64,000 nucleotides of DNA from Pleurotus ostreatus/Saccharomyces cerevisiae fusant. Its lineage: Eukaryota > Opisthokonta. How positions within the stretch are numbered: the stretch's first letter is position 1; each line of letters begins with the position of its first letter. The position numbers and the translations under genes are program-made. The DNA lies in NCBI GenBank assembly GCA_024196135.1, contig JAMQCK010000009.1:62001-126000 (forward strand), read 5' to 3'. Below, piece after piece: positions 1 through 10,961 of the stretch. A model generated the notes under the pieces. The model ran no database searches. It was not told the DNA's origin and saw only the letters and a program-made list of their open reading frames with translations.

Positions 1-866
1 CGGAGATAACTTTTGATCGACCGCTTGGACGTGTGATCTTGCTACAGGTCCACCGGTGTAAGACGAGCCTGGCAAGCAGGTCTCGTAAACAGGCATCAAC
101 TTGAATGTGACGCGGATGTGACGACACATCTTCAGAATCACTGGACTCTCTTCTGTTCCAACCACCATCACCACTTTTGTACAAGCATGCCGAAGGTTCT
201 CCGGGTTACCACACTCGAAGGAATGGCTGCTTACCGGATGAATCAGTCCGGATGCAGTATTCCGTCCAACGCTACCGCCGACAGTTGCACACGTACGCGG
301 CGTATCCCGTTCCACTTTAGCAGCCTTCTTCTCCGATATTCGGCGCTCGATCATCCTTCCGCTATGACTGTCAAGCCTTCCGCCTCTTTTGCCAACGAAA
401 ACCAGCTGCGGAAGATAGTCTAACACTCTAACACGTTCTCTTCTGGCAGAAATTGAGGAAGACCGCGATGAAGACCATCTTACCAAACCCCTGCTAGCAT
501 TTTTTCGCAGTCCAACAAGGATCTGCACCACTGAGGGATATGTGTCCCTCTTTCCTCCCATACCGTATCCCTGTCTGGCCTTCCCGAAATTCGCGCCGCT
601 CAAGATCGCGCTTCCCAAGTCTCAGGCGATCGCCTGCCGTGACGCGCGCTTGCAATGCACCGAACACCGGTTTAAACGCGCTCTATCACCCGACTGACGA
701 TGGAAGTCGCATCATCGTTTACTCCCGCGTCTCTTTCGCCTCGATCCGCTGTCGTCATCTCATACGACTGAGACGACGATGCTGAGGATCGTGAGTGGGA
801 CGTGCGCATATATAACCCACAATTGCCTCTTCATGTTTCCTGCTCCCCCCTTGAACATAGCCCGCC
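1..866. other. Left-edge non-coding stretch, promoter of the Rds1-like gene
   Basis: Open frames here are short and resemble no protein I know. The right part is the upstream region of the gene starting at 867. The left part may hold the 3' end or UTR of a gene outside the window, but nothing supports that directly. Confidence 0.5.
809..815 (+). promoter_or_regulatory. TATA box of the Rds1-like gene
   Basis: TATATAA lies about 52 nt before the ATG at 867, a plausible core promoter spacing for a highly regulated fungal gene. The assignment rests on motif and position only. Confidence 0.5.
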
Positions 867-2217
867 ATGATCACTGCTGCTGCTCTCTGTGCTCTCGGCT
901 TGTCTGGCCTAGTGCGCTCATGGCCTATGCCTGATCGTGCACCCACTCAATACGTCGATCCGCCTCCAGGCCCAGAAGGTGGCCTCGGACTCAATGAGAT
1001 CCCTCAAGTGAGCCCTATCACCTCTTCTCCTCTATTTCTCTGACCCTTTACCACAGTACGTATACTACAGCGACTTCGACTTCCAGTCGTTGAACTTGGC
1101 ACTGAACCAAGAGTGGATCGAGCTCGACCTCTTCCACTACGGTCTTGCGAAATTCTCTGACGAGGAGTTCGACGAGGCCGGCATTGACGCAGAGCAGCGC
1201 TACCTTCTGCAGTTCATGGCTGAGCAGGAGGTCGGCCACGCGACGCTCATTCAGACGCTCCTGCAAGGCAACGGCGCGAAGCAGTGCAACTACACTTACC
1301 CCTTCAACACTGTGCGCGAGTTCATCGACTTTTCGCAGAAGGTACCTACACTCCTCCTCTCTCCTTCCTCTTTCTGCCACCATTCTTTCCTCTTCCCTCC
1401 GACCTCTTGATAACCGCTCAACAGCTCACTCGCTGGGGCGAATCTGGCGTCTACGGCTTCCTCGAGCACCTTGACTCGCGCGCCGCAGCCGAGATGCTCC
1501 TCCAGTCTATCACCACCGAGGCCCGGCAGCAGATGATTTTCCGGCAGATGGAAGGCCTCTTCCCCATGCCCATCCACTTCACCACCGGGCTCCCGCAATC
1601 CATGGCCTGGACGCTCCTCTCGCCCTACCTCACCTCCTGCCCGGAGGAGAACCCGCGCATCACCTTCCAGCTCTTCCCATACTTGTACATCGACAACAAC
1701 CCGAATGCGTCGGTGTTGACCAACGGCACGGAGGGCAACAACACCTACCCGGCGATCACGCGCAACCGCACGGAGCCGCTGAGCGCGCCAGGCAGGCAGG
1801 TGTTCCTGCACTGGGACGCGCCTGGGCAGAATGTGAGCTACGATAACAGCTACGTGACGGAGACGACGGCGGGCGAGCCGAAGTTTGCGGCGTGGATCTC
1901 GCAGTTGAACGTGACGTATACGGAGCTGGTGGATGTGAACTTGACAGCGAGGACGGCGTCGACGTACCAGCCGGGCGGCTCGCTTTACAACGACACGAAC
2001 CCCTTTGGGCAGAATCCATTTGGGTGAGCGTTTTCTTTCTTCGCTGGAGCATCTGTGTCAGGGAAAAGGAAGAAGGCTGACCAACTTCTTCTGCAGCGTC
2101 GTGAATGGCACGCAGTTCATCGTCCTCACCGACACAGACCTCTTCGTCACGCCCTTCAACACGTCGCAGATGAACCCACACGTCGTCGCTGGCCCGGCCA
2201 TGTACCAGTCTGGCTGA
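867..2217 (+). CDS. Rds1-like secreted protein with ferritin-like domain
   Basis: Four exons (867-1007, 1057-1341, 1425-2023, 2097-2217) give 381 residues. The first ~18 residues (MITAAALCALGLSGLVRS) look like a signal peptide. A ferritin-like helical domain follows, seen in NQEWIELDLFHYGL and EQEVGHATLIQTLL, whose Glu and His are the usual di-iron type positions; a further helix contains TTEARQQMIFRQMEG. The family is the fungal stress-responsive Rds1 group, known from expression under nutrient stress or conidiation; its biochemical activity is not established. Several N-x-S/T sequons in the C-terminal half fit secretion. The gene converges on the DUF1308 gene, with stop codons 175 nt apart. 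The start is the first ATG after a TATA box and gives the signal peptide. Confidence 0.85.
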
Positions 2218-2391
2218 GCATCGCACTTTCATATTGCTCACTTGTCCCTCAATTGTTACTGACGGACCTCTTACCACTGAAGTACTCATGCATCCCAATG
2301 TACATTACACACAACAATGTAGCCCTCCTTCGATCGTCTTGCAGAACATCTCGTATGCTGAGTTCTATATGCGCCTCCTCGTCGATTATCT

Positions 2392-4887
2392 CTAGGGAGT
2401 GTAGTCCGCCCGCATCTCCTCACCCAAACTTCTTGGGTCCACTACCCACAGTGCTGCGCGCGGACCTTCGTTTTCTATCCCAGCGGAAGTGTTCTTCTCC
2501 TCATTCCCGTCTCGACTGACCCCCGCCTCCGCTCCCCAGTCCCCCATCTCCTTCATCACCCCCTTCACGCTCGTCTTGTTCGCCGTCAGAGTCGTCCACT
2601 TCAGCCCGGCGCCGTAGAGTAGACTGTCGATCGTGTGCGCGGTCAGCCGCGGGTTCGCGCGTGTTACTTGCGCGCGGAGGCGGACGCTGGTGCGGCCGGC
2701 GGGGCGGGCGCCTTTTTGTGAGGGTTTTTGGGGGCGTGACGAGGTCGCAGCACCATTCGTCGGTGAGGAGGTGGCATCGGTTATCGAGAATGTAGTGCCG
2801 TTCGTTGAGGAGGTGGTACCGCTTGTCGCTGGCGCATCCTCCCCACCACCCTCCTCATCACTACTGACGGGGACAAAGTGCCCAGCAGCCATCTTCTTCA
2901 CCGTGCGCGGGTGCGGGACGACATCCTGCGCGAGGAGCTCGCGGCAGGTGTGGGCGAGCGCGCGCGAGAAGGCGCTGCCTGGCCCGAGGGTTATTCGATC
3001 TTGTGGGTCGTCTGTTGGGTGCTGGGAATCGCCGGATGTAGGTTCAGGGTCGCCGAATGTAGGCTCAGGGTCGCCAGATGCTGAAGCAGAGGAGTCCATG
3101 AAAGCCTTCGCCTGCTCGACCATCTCATCCGGACTTGCGTCGTAGATGTGGATGGGTAGTATTGGGACGTGGTTCAAGGGGTAGCGCGAGCCTCGCCAGT
3201 ATGTCGAGCGGCGCAGGTCCATGTCTATCTTGTCGTCGCCGTTCGTGGGAGTGGGCTCCTTTGCTAATGGAGTAGCCTCGGTCGACGCTAATGAGGACGG
3301 TTCCGTGGACGAGGATGCCTGCATCGCCCTCGCCTCCGCGTGCAGCACCTCCGCCTGCTCCGGGAACACCGCCCTCACGGTATCCGGGAACATCGCCCAC
3401 ACCCTCTTCCTCTCCGTCTTGCCCCCGATCTTCATCACGATGCGCACGCAGCGGTCGCGCGCCTCGCGCGTCGTCCAAAAGCGTACTTTGCCGCTGTGTG
3501 ACCCTAGCTTTGATATTTGTGTATGCATATCCTGGAAGAGACCGCAGCCCATTTCTTGCAGGACCTGGGTCGTGAGCTGTCGTGTGTGCTTCATGAGATC
3601 GTCGTCTTCCAATGCGGGTGGCATGGGGTCCTCTGCGTCGGGTACGGTCTCTTCGGTCTCGCCAAGAGGCGTGGAGGTGCCGGTATGTACGTCGGAGTCG
3701 GTGATGCCGGCTTTGCCTTTCATCGCTGCACGATGCACTTTGCGCCACTCGCGATACCGCTGCGGCGGAATGAAGCGAGCCTCTGCTTCCTCTATTGTCG
3801 TGGGCAGTGGTGCATGCGTCAGGTCGGATGTGAGCGCAATTAAGATAGACAAATCGAGGTTAATGTCGGGTGAGATTACTGGAGGCGGAGAAGGAGCTGA
3901 CGCCGTCGCAGGAGTAGCCTCGTCCGCTCTGTCCTTCCCAGGAAAAGGCGGTAGCACCGTACGCTCGCCAAGCTCGACGATGAGGCCCATCTCCTCCAGC
4001 ATGCGTATCGTCTGACCGATCCGCGGATCGGTATCCTCGCCATCAGGCGTAAGTCGCGTGAGGCGGAGCACGACAGTAGGAGGACGACCGGTGATCTCGC
4101 TAGGGTTGGCCTGCGCGGCCGCGATGAGGGAGCGGCCGAGCCGAAGAACAGAATTGTCGAAGTTGGCCTGGCGAAGGGAGGGTACGGGGTAATCATCGTC
4201 ATCATCGTCTGAGCTGCCTGTGTCGTAGGAGTCGATCTCGCGGAATTCAGCCAGCATGCGCGCGTTCTTGATCCTAGAGGATAGGCCAGGTCAGTCGCGC
4301 GAACTGCCGCTGCAACTGAACGCGACGTACGTGTTGACACGGATCCACCTGCGCCCTCCCTCCGCGACGATGTCGATCTTCGCTGCGCCGGCCTTCTTTT
4401 CGTCACCTCCCCCCCGCGCCTCCTTCCCCTTCCGCGGCGCGATCGGCACCGACTTGAAGATCGCTGCTAATGGCGGCGGCGCACATAACACCTCATTCCA
4501 CACCGCAAGTAAGTATGGCGCATTCGTACTGAGTGGTGGGAGGTATTGGGACTTTGGATCATTGAGGAACTACTGCCGGATGAGACGGTGAGCACGCTAC
4601 AGCTATCGGTGATCAACTCGCGTGCATCGTACCTTGTCCAAAACGTCGTAGTCGACGCGTACGGCTTCTTTCAGCTTTTTTAGTCCAGGAGTGTGCCGTC
4701 GCTGCAGCCATTGTTCCTCGTGCTGTTTCGTCCCAAGGAATTCGACGGATGAATCGATGATTGGCGGGCGCGGCGCTGGGGGATGGAAGTGCTCGATGGA
4801 GTGCAATATATCTTGTAGCCTCGTTCGCAAAGCGTGCAGTTCCGGATGGAAGCTATCCCTCTTAAGAAATTCAGTCGGCGCAGCCAT
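2392..4887 (-). CDS. DUF1308 (C7orf25/UPF0415-type) protein
   Basis: Three exons on the minus strand (4887-4633, 4569-4331, 4273-2392) give 791 residues. The middle exon reads KIDIVAEGGRRWIRVNT and joins IKNARMLAEFREIDSY, the conserved core of the eukaryotic C7orf25 family. The C-terminal part (LNHVPILPIHIYDA, then the segment around 2560-2700) matches DUF1308, which resembles a PIN-like fold; the function is unknown. Long low-complexity Ser/Thr/Pro/Asp-rich linkers make it much larger than the roughly 420-residue animal homologue. The second intron ends in TAG directly followed by TTC, so a TAG stop appears if the acceptor is placed three bases early. The ATG at 4887 starts MAAPTEFLKRDS and is preferred over two upstream in-frame ATGs, which lie in unconserved sequence. 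Confidence 0.8.
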
Positions 4888-5318
4888 GATGGTATGAAGC
4901 AAGCAAGTGATGATACTTAGAACAATGGCAGTGTACCAATTTGGAAGCTTTTGTTGGCTCGATTTTGTAAGATCTTCGTCGCGAACTCTTCGTCTCCAAA
5001 CATCCAGACATATATAGGTCATGCAGGTCATCCAAAATACTCTACACTACTAGTACAACTACACAATATCTGTTTTTCTTGGTATACGGCAGCGCTTCAG
5101 CAGCAGCATGCACTAAGTATTTGATGATGGTTGGAGAGGAGAGCAGGACAAGAATCAAACGACAGCGAAGGGTGAAGCTCCGGACACGACATGAAAGACA
5201 GAGCGAGAGCGAGGAATAAAGAAAAGGACAACGGAGATTAAGGAGAGATGACGAAGGTAACTGCGGGTTATATGGTGTGTCCAAGATGAAGATGCAAGAT
5301 GATAAATATATGGGACGC
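4888..5318. other. Intergenic: promoter of DUF1308 gene and 3' UTR of F-box/WD40 gene
   Basis: This AT-richer stretch lies between two minus-strand genes in tandem. No coding sequence is supported. Confidence 0.6.
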
Positions 5319-7566
5319 TCAGAGGAGGCACACGTCCTCCAAGCCCCTTGAGAAGTCGAGGATGGCGATCTTCTGGTCGTGAGAGGTACTGCGAAGACAG
5401 TCAGTGACGTGCACGATAGGAACCTTGAGGCGAAGAACTCACGTTACTATCCGAGAGTTATCGAAGCGAACGTCGAAGATATGGCTTGTATGGCACTGCT
5501 TGAATTCGCGGACAAGCGAGCCAGGCGCTGTGCCCTCCGGTCGCCCCGTGTCCAGGTCCCACACCCGCACGCAGCGATCGTAGCTCGCGCTGACCACACG
5601 GCCCTTCACGCGGTCGTCGCCACCCCTCCCAGCCGGGTACACCTCGAACGCAAGCGCGCGCACGAGCGCACGGTGCCCCTCCAGCGTTCCGAGGCACTTG
5701 CCCGTCTTCGCGCACCACACCTTGATGGTGCAGTCGTTGGAGCCCGTGAGGATGAGATCCTGCTTGAACTCGATGCACGCGAGCCCGCGGTCGTGCCCGT
5801 CGAAGGTGCGGATGCGCTCGCCAGAGTCGATGTTCCAGAGAATCATCTTCCCGTCGCCGGACGCGCTGACAACGCGCTGGGCGTGCACGCCGATGGCGTT
5901 GACGGGGCCATCGTGACCACGCATCACGCGCGCCTCCTCGTAGGTCGTGCGACTCCAGACGCGGATGGAGGCATCCTTCGAGCAGCTCACGATCCACTTC
6001 TGTCCGTTCGCTGATTCGTACAGGCGCAGGTCGAGCACGCCGCCAGAGTGTCCGCGCAGCGTGCGCAAGAGCCGGCTCTGCGTCACCCGGAGACGGCGGC
6101 GCTTGCGATCACGGCCAGCGGCGAAGCCTTCGACGGTGAAGTCCCAGACACAGATGGTGCAATCACTGCTACCAGAGACCATGAAGAAGCGCTGACGGTC
6201 AGGTGTCGCGCCTGACCAATCAGGGATCACTTCGAACTTCAGGCAGAGCACAGAGCCAGTATGGCCGCTGCCCTCCTCGCCACCCGAGTTCCTCAACAGG
6301 GCGAGACAGGACTCGCGACCAGAGCGAGCGTGCATGTCCCAGATACGAATGGTCCGGTCGCGACTCCCGCTAACGAGTAAGCCCCATTCGAGTGAGAACT
6401 CGGCCGTGTAGACACTGTCGGTATGTGACTGCAAGTGCGAAAGGGTCGGTCCGGCGAATTCGGGGTCGTCACGTCGCCACCGCTTTTCGAGCGCTGCACG
6501 ACGTATGAAGAGGCGCTTCCACTCTGTTGACGTAGAGCGGCACGTAGGTCGGCGGACGCCCCACCAGCTCACGTACGCTTTGTACCAAATCTCGTTGTCC
6601 TGCAAGAGGTCGTACCATGAGTGGCAGACGAGCGAGCACGGCAGCAGGTCGTTCAAGCCGTAGCCGTAGCCGCCGGTGGTATCGTCAGATGTGTGGGGAA
6701 TGAGGAGGGAGAGGATGTAGACGCCGAGCTCCGGTGGAAGTAGAGAGACAATGTCTAGAAGAGTGATCAGGCGACTTTGTTGATGCGAGATAGAAGCGCT
6801 ACTCACTGAGGCCGATAACGCATCTAATGTCCTCCCTGCCCGTGCCCCGGCCGACATCATATCCATATCCGTTGGTGTCAGAGGGTATAGGTGCGGAGTC
6901 CTCCTTGGAAACGAAGCAGAAACATGCCTCGTCCTCGATGTCCGAGTCGCTGGGAAAGTCTGGACCGGAGTCGATGAGGACGGGAAAATCGCCCACGAGC
7001 GGCTCGTCCGGGTCCTCAACGAGCGAGACGCGACTCGTCGCGGGGGTGTGGTAGCGCGTGGAGGCGCGGGACAGCGTCGACGTGGGGCTTCCGCGGCCCA
7101 TGAAGACGGAGAGGGTGGAGCGGTTGAAGGTGCTGAACGAGCGGCCCGCGGACTGGGACGGGGAGGGGCGCGGGCGCACTGGAGTGACGAGCGTGGGCGA
7201 GGATGCATTTGCGAAGCTGGAGCCACGCAATTTGGAGGGCGAGCTGAGGATGGCGTCCCATATCCTGGGGAGGATGCCCTTGATGTTGACGTTGGGGATT
7301 CCGTTCAATATGGAGTAGGTGGTATTTCGGGAGTAAGGTAGGGTCCATGGTTCTTCTTGGTAGTAACGCTGCTGTGGGGGTGTTTCTGGCCAAACGAAGG
7401 AGGATGCAGAGGACGCCAGGCCCGGTACGCGGCGGTTGGAAGGTGGGGTAGAAGCACTGCGTGCGTGAGAGCCAAAGACGTCGGAGTCATCCACGTAGTC
7501 GATGAGCGAGTAGCTGTATGATGAACTGGGGCGCGGCGGGGTCGCAGCCGACGACGAGGAGGCCAT
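5319..7566 (-). CDS. F-box and WD40-repeat protein, probable SCF ubiquitin ligase adaptor
   Basis: Three exons (7566-6807, 6754-5443, 5388-5319) give 713 residues. Residues ~1-253 are Ser/Pro-rich and disordered. An F-box follows the first intron (LLPPELGVYILSLL, then CSLVCHSWYDLLQDNEIW), which would bind Skp1. Seven WD40 repeats complete the protein: DRTIRIWDM, DCTICVWDF, DASIRVWS, DGKMILWNI, DCTIKVWCA, DRCVRVWDL and a last blade HDQKIAILDF that spans the final intron. This is the architecture of beta-TrCP/Cdc4/Met30-type substrate receptors. Which member it is cannot be said from the repeats alone. The 52-nt intron at 6755-6806 falls at the entry to the F-box. The last exon encodes only 23 residues and is needed to finish the seventh blade. 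Confidence 0.88.
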
Positions 7567-8571
7567 CGTACAAGTGAAGTATGACGGTGTGCGGAGAAAC
7601 GCTAGCACATCGGCCCCTCTTTCTCACACTTGTGGTATTGCAAATTCCCCCCCTCTTTGTCTCCGAGAACAATGGCTGGTCCTCTTTCGGCTGCTGTCGA
7701 CGGTACGCTGGGAACGTTTGCAATCGGGAGGTAGCGATGATGACGGCGGGAGGCAAGAAACTGGAACACACGCGGAAATGGCCGTGCTAAATTTCCCTCG
7801 TAGCAACGGTAAGACCAAGCAACCGTTGGCAACGGAGTTCACACTTGAGAGTAGACGCTCTTTCTGCGTGCACCTCGGGCCTTCTACACATTCTACACAG
7901 GTTCTACGACACTTTGGGTACAGTCTGAGTGCAGTACCCAACACCGGCTTGTTGAAACGCACATGTGTTGCAAGTATTGTACATTGCCGAAGCACCTGGG
8001 CATAGATCCTTTCCGAGCCTCGTCGTGCACCCTGGCAACAACGATGTTCTACCTGCCGACAGTCGAGGTCAAGAGCAGGAGGCTTTCGCTTATTCCGAGA
8101 TGAGGTCAGCCCTCTGAAGTGAATACTCAAGTCACAATCACCACGCCACGCCTCTTCCTCATGTCGCCGGCAAAGCGTTGGAGGCGGCTCTTCATGCGTG
8201 AGGACCTGTTATAGAGCAGCAGTATCCTGACTATCACCTGCTTAGCGTGTGCTGAAGAACAGGCTCGGAAGAGGACGTAAGGTGTGGCGCTCTCGATCTA
8301 GTCTTCCAGTCGCTTAAGCCAACTCCTCAGCTCTACGTCTTATGCATGTACTGCGTCCTACCCTCCAGAATCGCTCTGCCGAAACCGCTACGTGACCTCC
8401 CGGAGCCATCCAGCTAAGTACCCCGCTAACTGATCCAGTGCGATAACGACGTCCCTCGACTCATGTCCACCGCGTGTCTACTGAGTACTTCCGCGACCTA
8501 ATTCTCACCAAGTCCACGCCCATCCCATGCCGCCCCCGCCCTGCTGTTTCAGGCCCAGGTAGCCGACCTTT
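7567..8571. other. Divergent intergenic region
   Basis: This 1-kb gap lies between the minus-strand F-box/WD40 gene and the plus-strand coiled-coil gene and should carry both promoters. Overlapping short open frames exist in several frames without conservation I recognise. Confidence 0.5.
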
Positions 8572-9821
8572 ATGAAGGGGACGTACTCACTGTCGCCTTC
8601 CTTCGATAGCTCGACTCCGGCCCTCGATAGCTCAGCTTCGAACCCTCCTCGACAGCTTGTCCTCGACGCCTATCCCGCACGACCCCCACCCCCCACATCG
8701 TCTTCGCCGATTCCGACCCATCTCATCATGACTGCCTACGATCTTGTCTTGTCCTCCTGCGCAGCCATTGGGGCATACATCTGTGCAGGCGCCGCACCGA
8801 TGTACATCGCCGTCTCGTTCATCGTCCTCCTCGTCTCGGTCTTCACCGCACTCCGCACCCGCCGCGCTCGCGCCGCCACGGAAGCTGCCCAGATCGCCCG
8901 CACCGTCGAGCTCGAGCGCCAGGCCGCCTCCCTCGCCCGCGCACTAGATTCCGCCCAGAACGCACTCCACGCTTCCCAAAAGGAGCGCGACTTTGCCCGA
9001 ATCGTGCGCCTGGTCGACAATATGCGCATCGCGTGCCTACAAAGGCGCGCCGATCACGTTGAGCAGCGGAACGCCGAGCTTGAGGCGCGCGTCGCGGCGG
9101 TCAAGCAGGAGTTCATCGAGCTGGACGAGAGGAGCGCGGAGCTGCTGCGGCAGCACACAACGGCGGAGCATGACAAGGGGAAGTTGGGGGAGGAGGCGAA
9201 GCGGTTGAGTCAGGCGGTGGATGTGTATGAGAGTCTATTCTTCGCCGACGCAGGTGAGGAGGCGGAGGTGATGGAGAGGAGGCCGCGATCATGTGTGGAG
9301 ACGATGTGCCCCTTAGCGCCATTGTTGAAGAGGCCCTCAGGCCAGGTGAGTCTGGCTTTTGTCGTGTTTCTCGATGGATCGCTGACAAGCTTGCGAAGCT
9401 TCTTTCTCCTGCTGCTCGCGCCTCACTCGAGAACGAGCTCACTATCACAGCAGACGAACACGACGACGACATGACCCTCAACGCCCCATCGACCTGCGGC
9501 TCCCACATGTCCTTCGCGGCGCCATCGCCCTCCTCACTGAAGGCCCGTACACCATCACCATCGCGTCCGCTGTCTCCATCAAAGATCCCGAGGCTCCAGC
9601 CCCCTCGCGCGAAGTCCGACCTATCCACCGCGTCTTCTCCCGCCATGAACCGGGAGCGCACCTCTTCGCGAGGCCGTATCCTATTCTCAACGTCTCCCGG
9701 GCGCCTGTCCTCGATGATGAACAAGAGGGTCAGGCTATGCGAGGACTCGACGGCTTCGACTACGGAGCTGAAGAAGAGAAAGTCGGTGCCTGCTACGCAG
9801 AAGCGGATCTGGCGCTTCTGA
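8572..9821 (+). CDS. Membrane-anchored coiled-coil protein of unknown function
   Basis: Two exons (8572-9345, 9399-9821) give 398 residues if the first ATG is used; an in-frame ATG at 8728 would give 346. After a Pro/Ser-rich start there are two hydrophobic stretches (about residues 56-90; LVLSSCAAIGAYICAGAAP and YIAVSFIVLLVSVFTAL). A heptad-rich helix of about 140 residues follows, with many Glu, Arg and Ala (RTVELERQAASLARALDSAQ, then EQRNAELEARVAAVKQEF). The C-terminal exon is Ser/Pro/Arg-rich and ends KKRKSVPATQKRIWRF. The intron has GTGAGT, a CTGAC branch site and an AAG acceptor; the frame change between exons requires it. I do not recognise the family. A basic tail after a coiled coil suggests a scaffold at a membrane, but that is inference. 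Confidence 0.7.
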
Positions 9822-10556
9822 GGAGATCGCGACGACCTCGTCCGAGGGATATCCTTCCGCGCCCATGTGCGCTCTACCAGGATGGCAAGCCGCACAGCAT
9901 GCACTGTGCATGTCTGGGGCATGCCTGCTACACGATGCGCGCACTCGTCTCACCGACAGATGCACTCCACGGGCTGGTCCCGCCAGATGCTCTGCGGTTG
10001 ACTTGAGCATCCGCGCCGTCGCGTGCGCGACGACGCCTCCGGCCACAATGAAGCACGTTGATTCAGGTATTCATTCCATAACTTATTCTCCGTCGAACTG
10101 TTGTCTGTTGTCCCTGTCCGATATGTACTGCTACTCTGTTGTACTCTGGGTTTCCACTTTCGTCTCGTCTCTTCTTCGGGTCATCAGCTTCGGCTTGCTT
10201 CCATATATTCATCTGCTCTCCCGCTGTTCGCTTAAGGGTCTAATTGCTTATCATTACTGTATGTTACCTACTATGCCCTCTTATGCTGTTATGCACTTCT
10301 TTCTCAACTTTCTGACTTGCTGTAAATGTCGATGGTGTTGTGAACACTGAGCAGAGAAAGATCCTGTTGACTGTCATCAATTCGAGCACAGGACGCTGTA
10401 CTACAGCTAGCATTCCGTGTATCCCCCAGTTACATAAGAGAATTCGCAAGGCTCGCCCGGGAATTTGAAGACGTTGAAGACGGAAGTCGAACCCTTTGAT
10501 GTCCTTTTCAGGCGATTCGATCATGCACGAGCGCGTCACAAACAACCATCAACGCG
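9822..10556. other. Intergenic, 3' UTR and LSM6 promoter
   Basis: The section about 10060-10330 is noticeably T-rich and lower in GC than its surroundings, as expected of an untranslated or intergenic tract. No coding sequence is supported. Confidence 0.5.
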
Positions 10557-10961
10557 ATGGCTGACGCTGAACCACCTTCGCCGCCAAAGGACGCGGCATC
10601 CCCGCCAGCGGCAGCGCCGACCACGGGATCCCCAACAGATTTCCTGAAGGGTGTCGTCGGGAAACGAGTCATCGTGCGTCTCATCTCTGGCGTCGACTAT
10701 CGTGGTGCGTGCGATCGTGCTTTAGGCGCCGTGTACTGCTGGCTGATGCATCGTGCACAACAAAGGGGTCCTGAGCTGCCTCGATGGATACATGAACATT
10801 GCGCTCGAGCAGACGGAGGAGCATGTTGGGGGACGCGTCGTGAACCGCTACGGCGACGCGTTCATTCGGGGGAACAATGGTGCGTGATCAGGTTTTGCTG
10901 CTCGAGCTGGTGACTGATCGTGCGTACAGTGTTGTACATCTCTGCTGCAGAGCCGATCTAG
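10557..10961 (+). CDS. LSM6: U6 snRNA-associated Sm-like protein LSm6
   Basis: Three exons (10557-10704, 10766-10879, 10930-10961) give 97 residues. A Pro/Ala-rich N-terminus of ~25 residues precedes the Sm fold. Sm1 reads FLKGVVGKRVIVRLISGVDY, then RGVLSCLDGYMNIALEQTEE across the first intron. Sm2 reads GDAFIRGNNVLYIS across the second; IRGNN is the RNA-contacting signature of LSm6. The protein is a subunit of the Lsm1-7 ring (mRNA decay) and the Lsm2-8 ring (U6 snRNA). Both introns are phase 1 and about 50-60 nt. The last exon is only 32 nt. The length matches the family apart from the N-terminal extension. Confidence 0.93.
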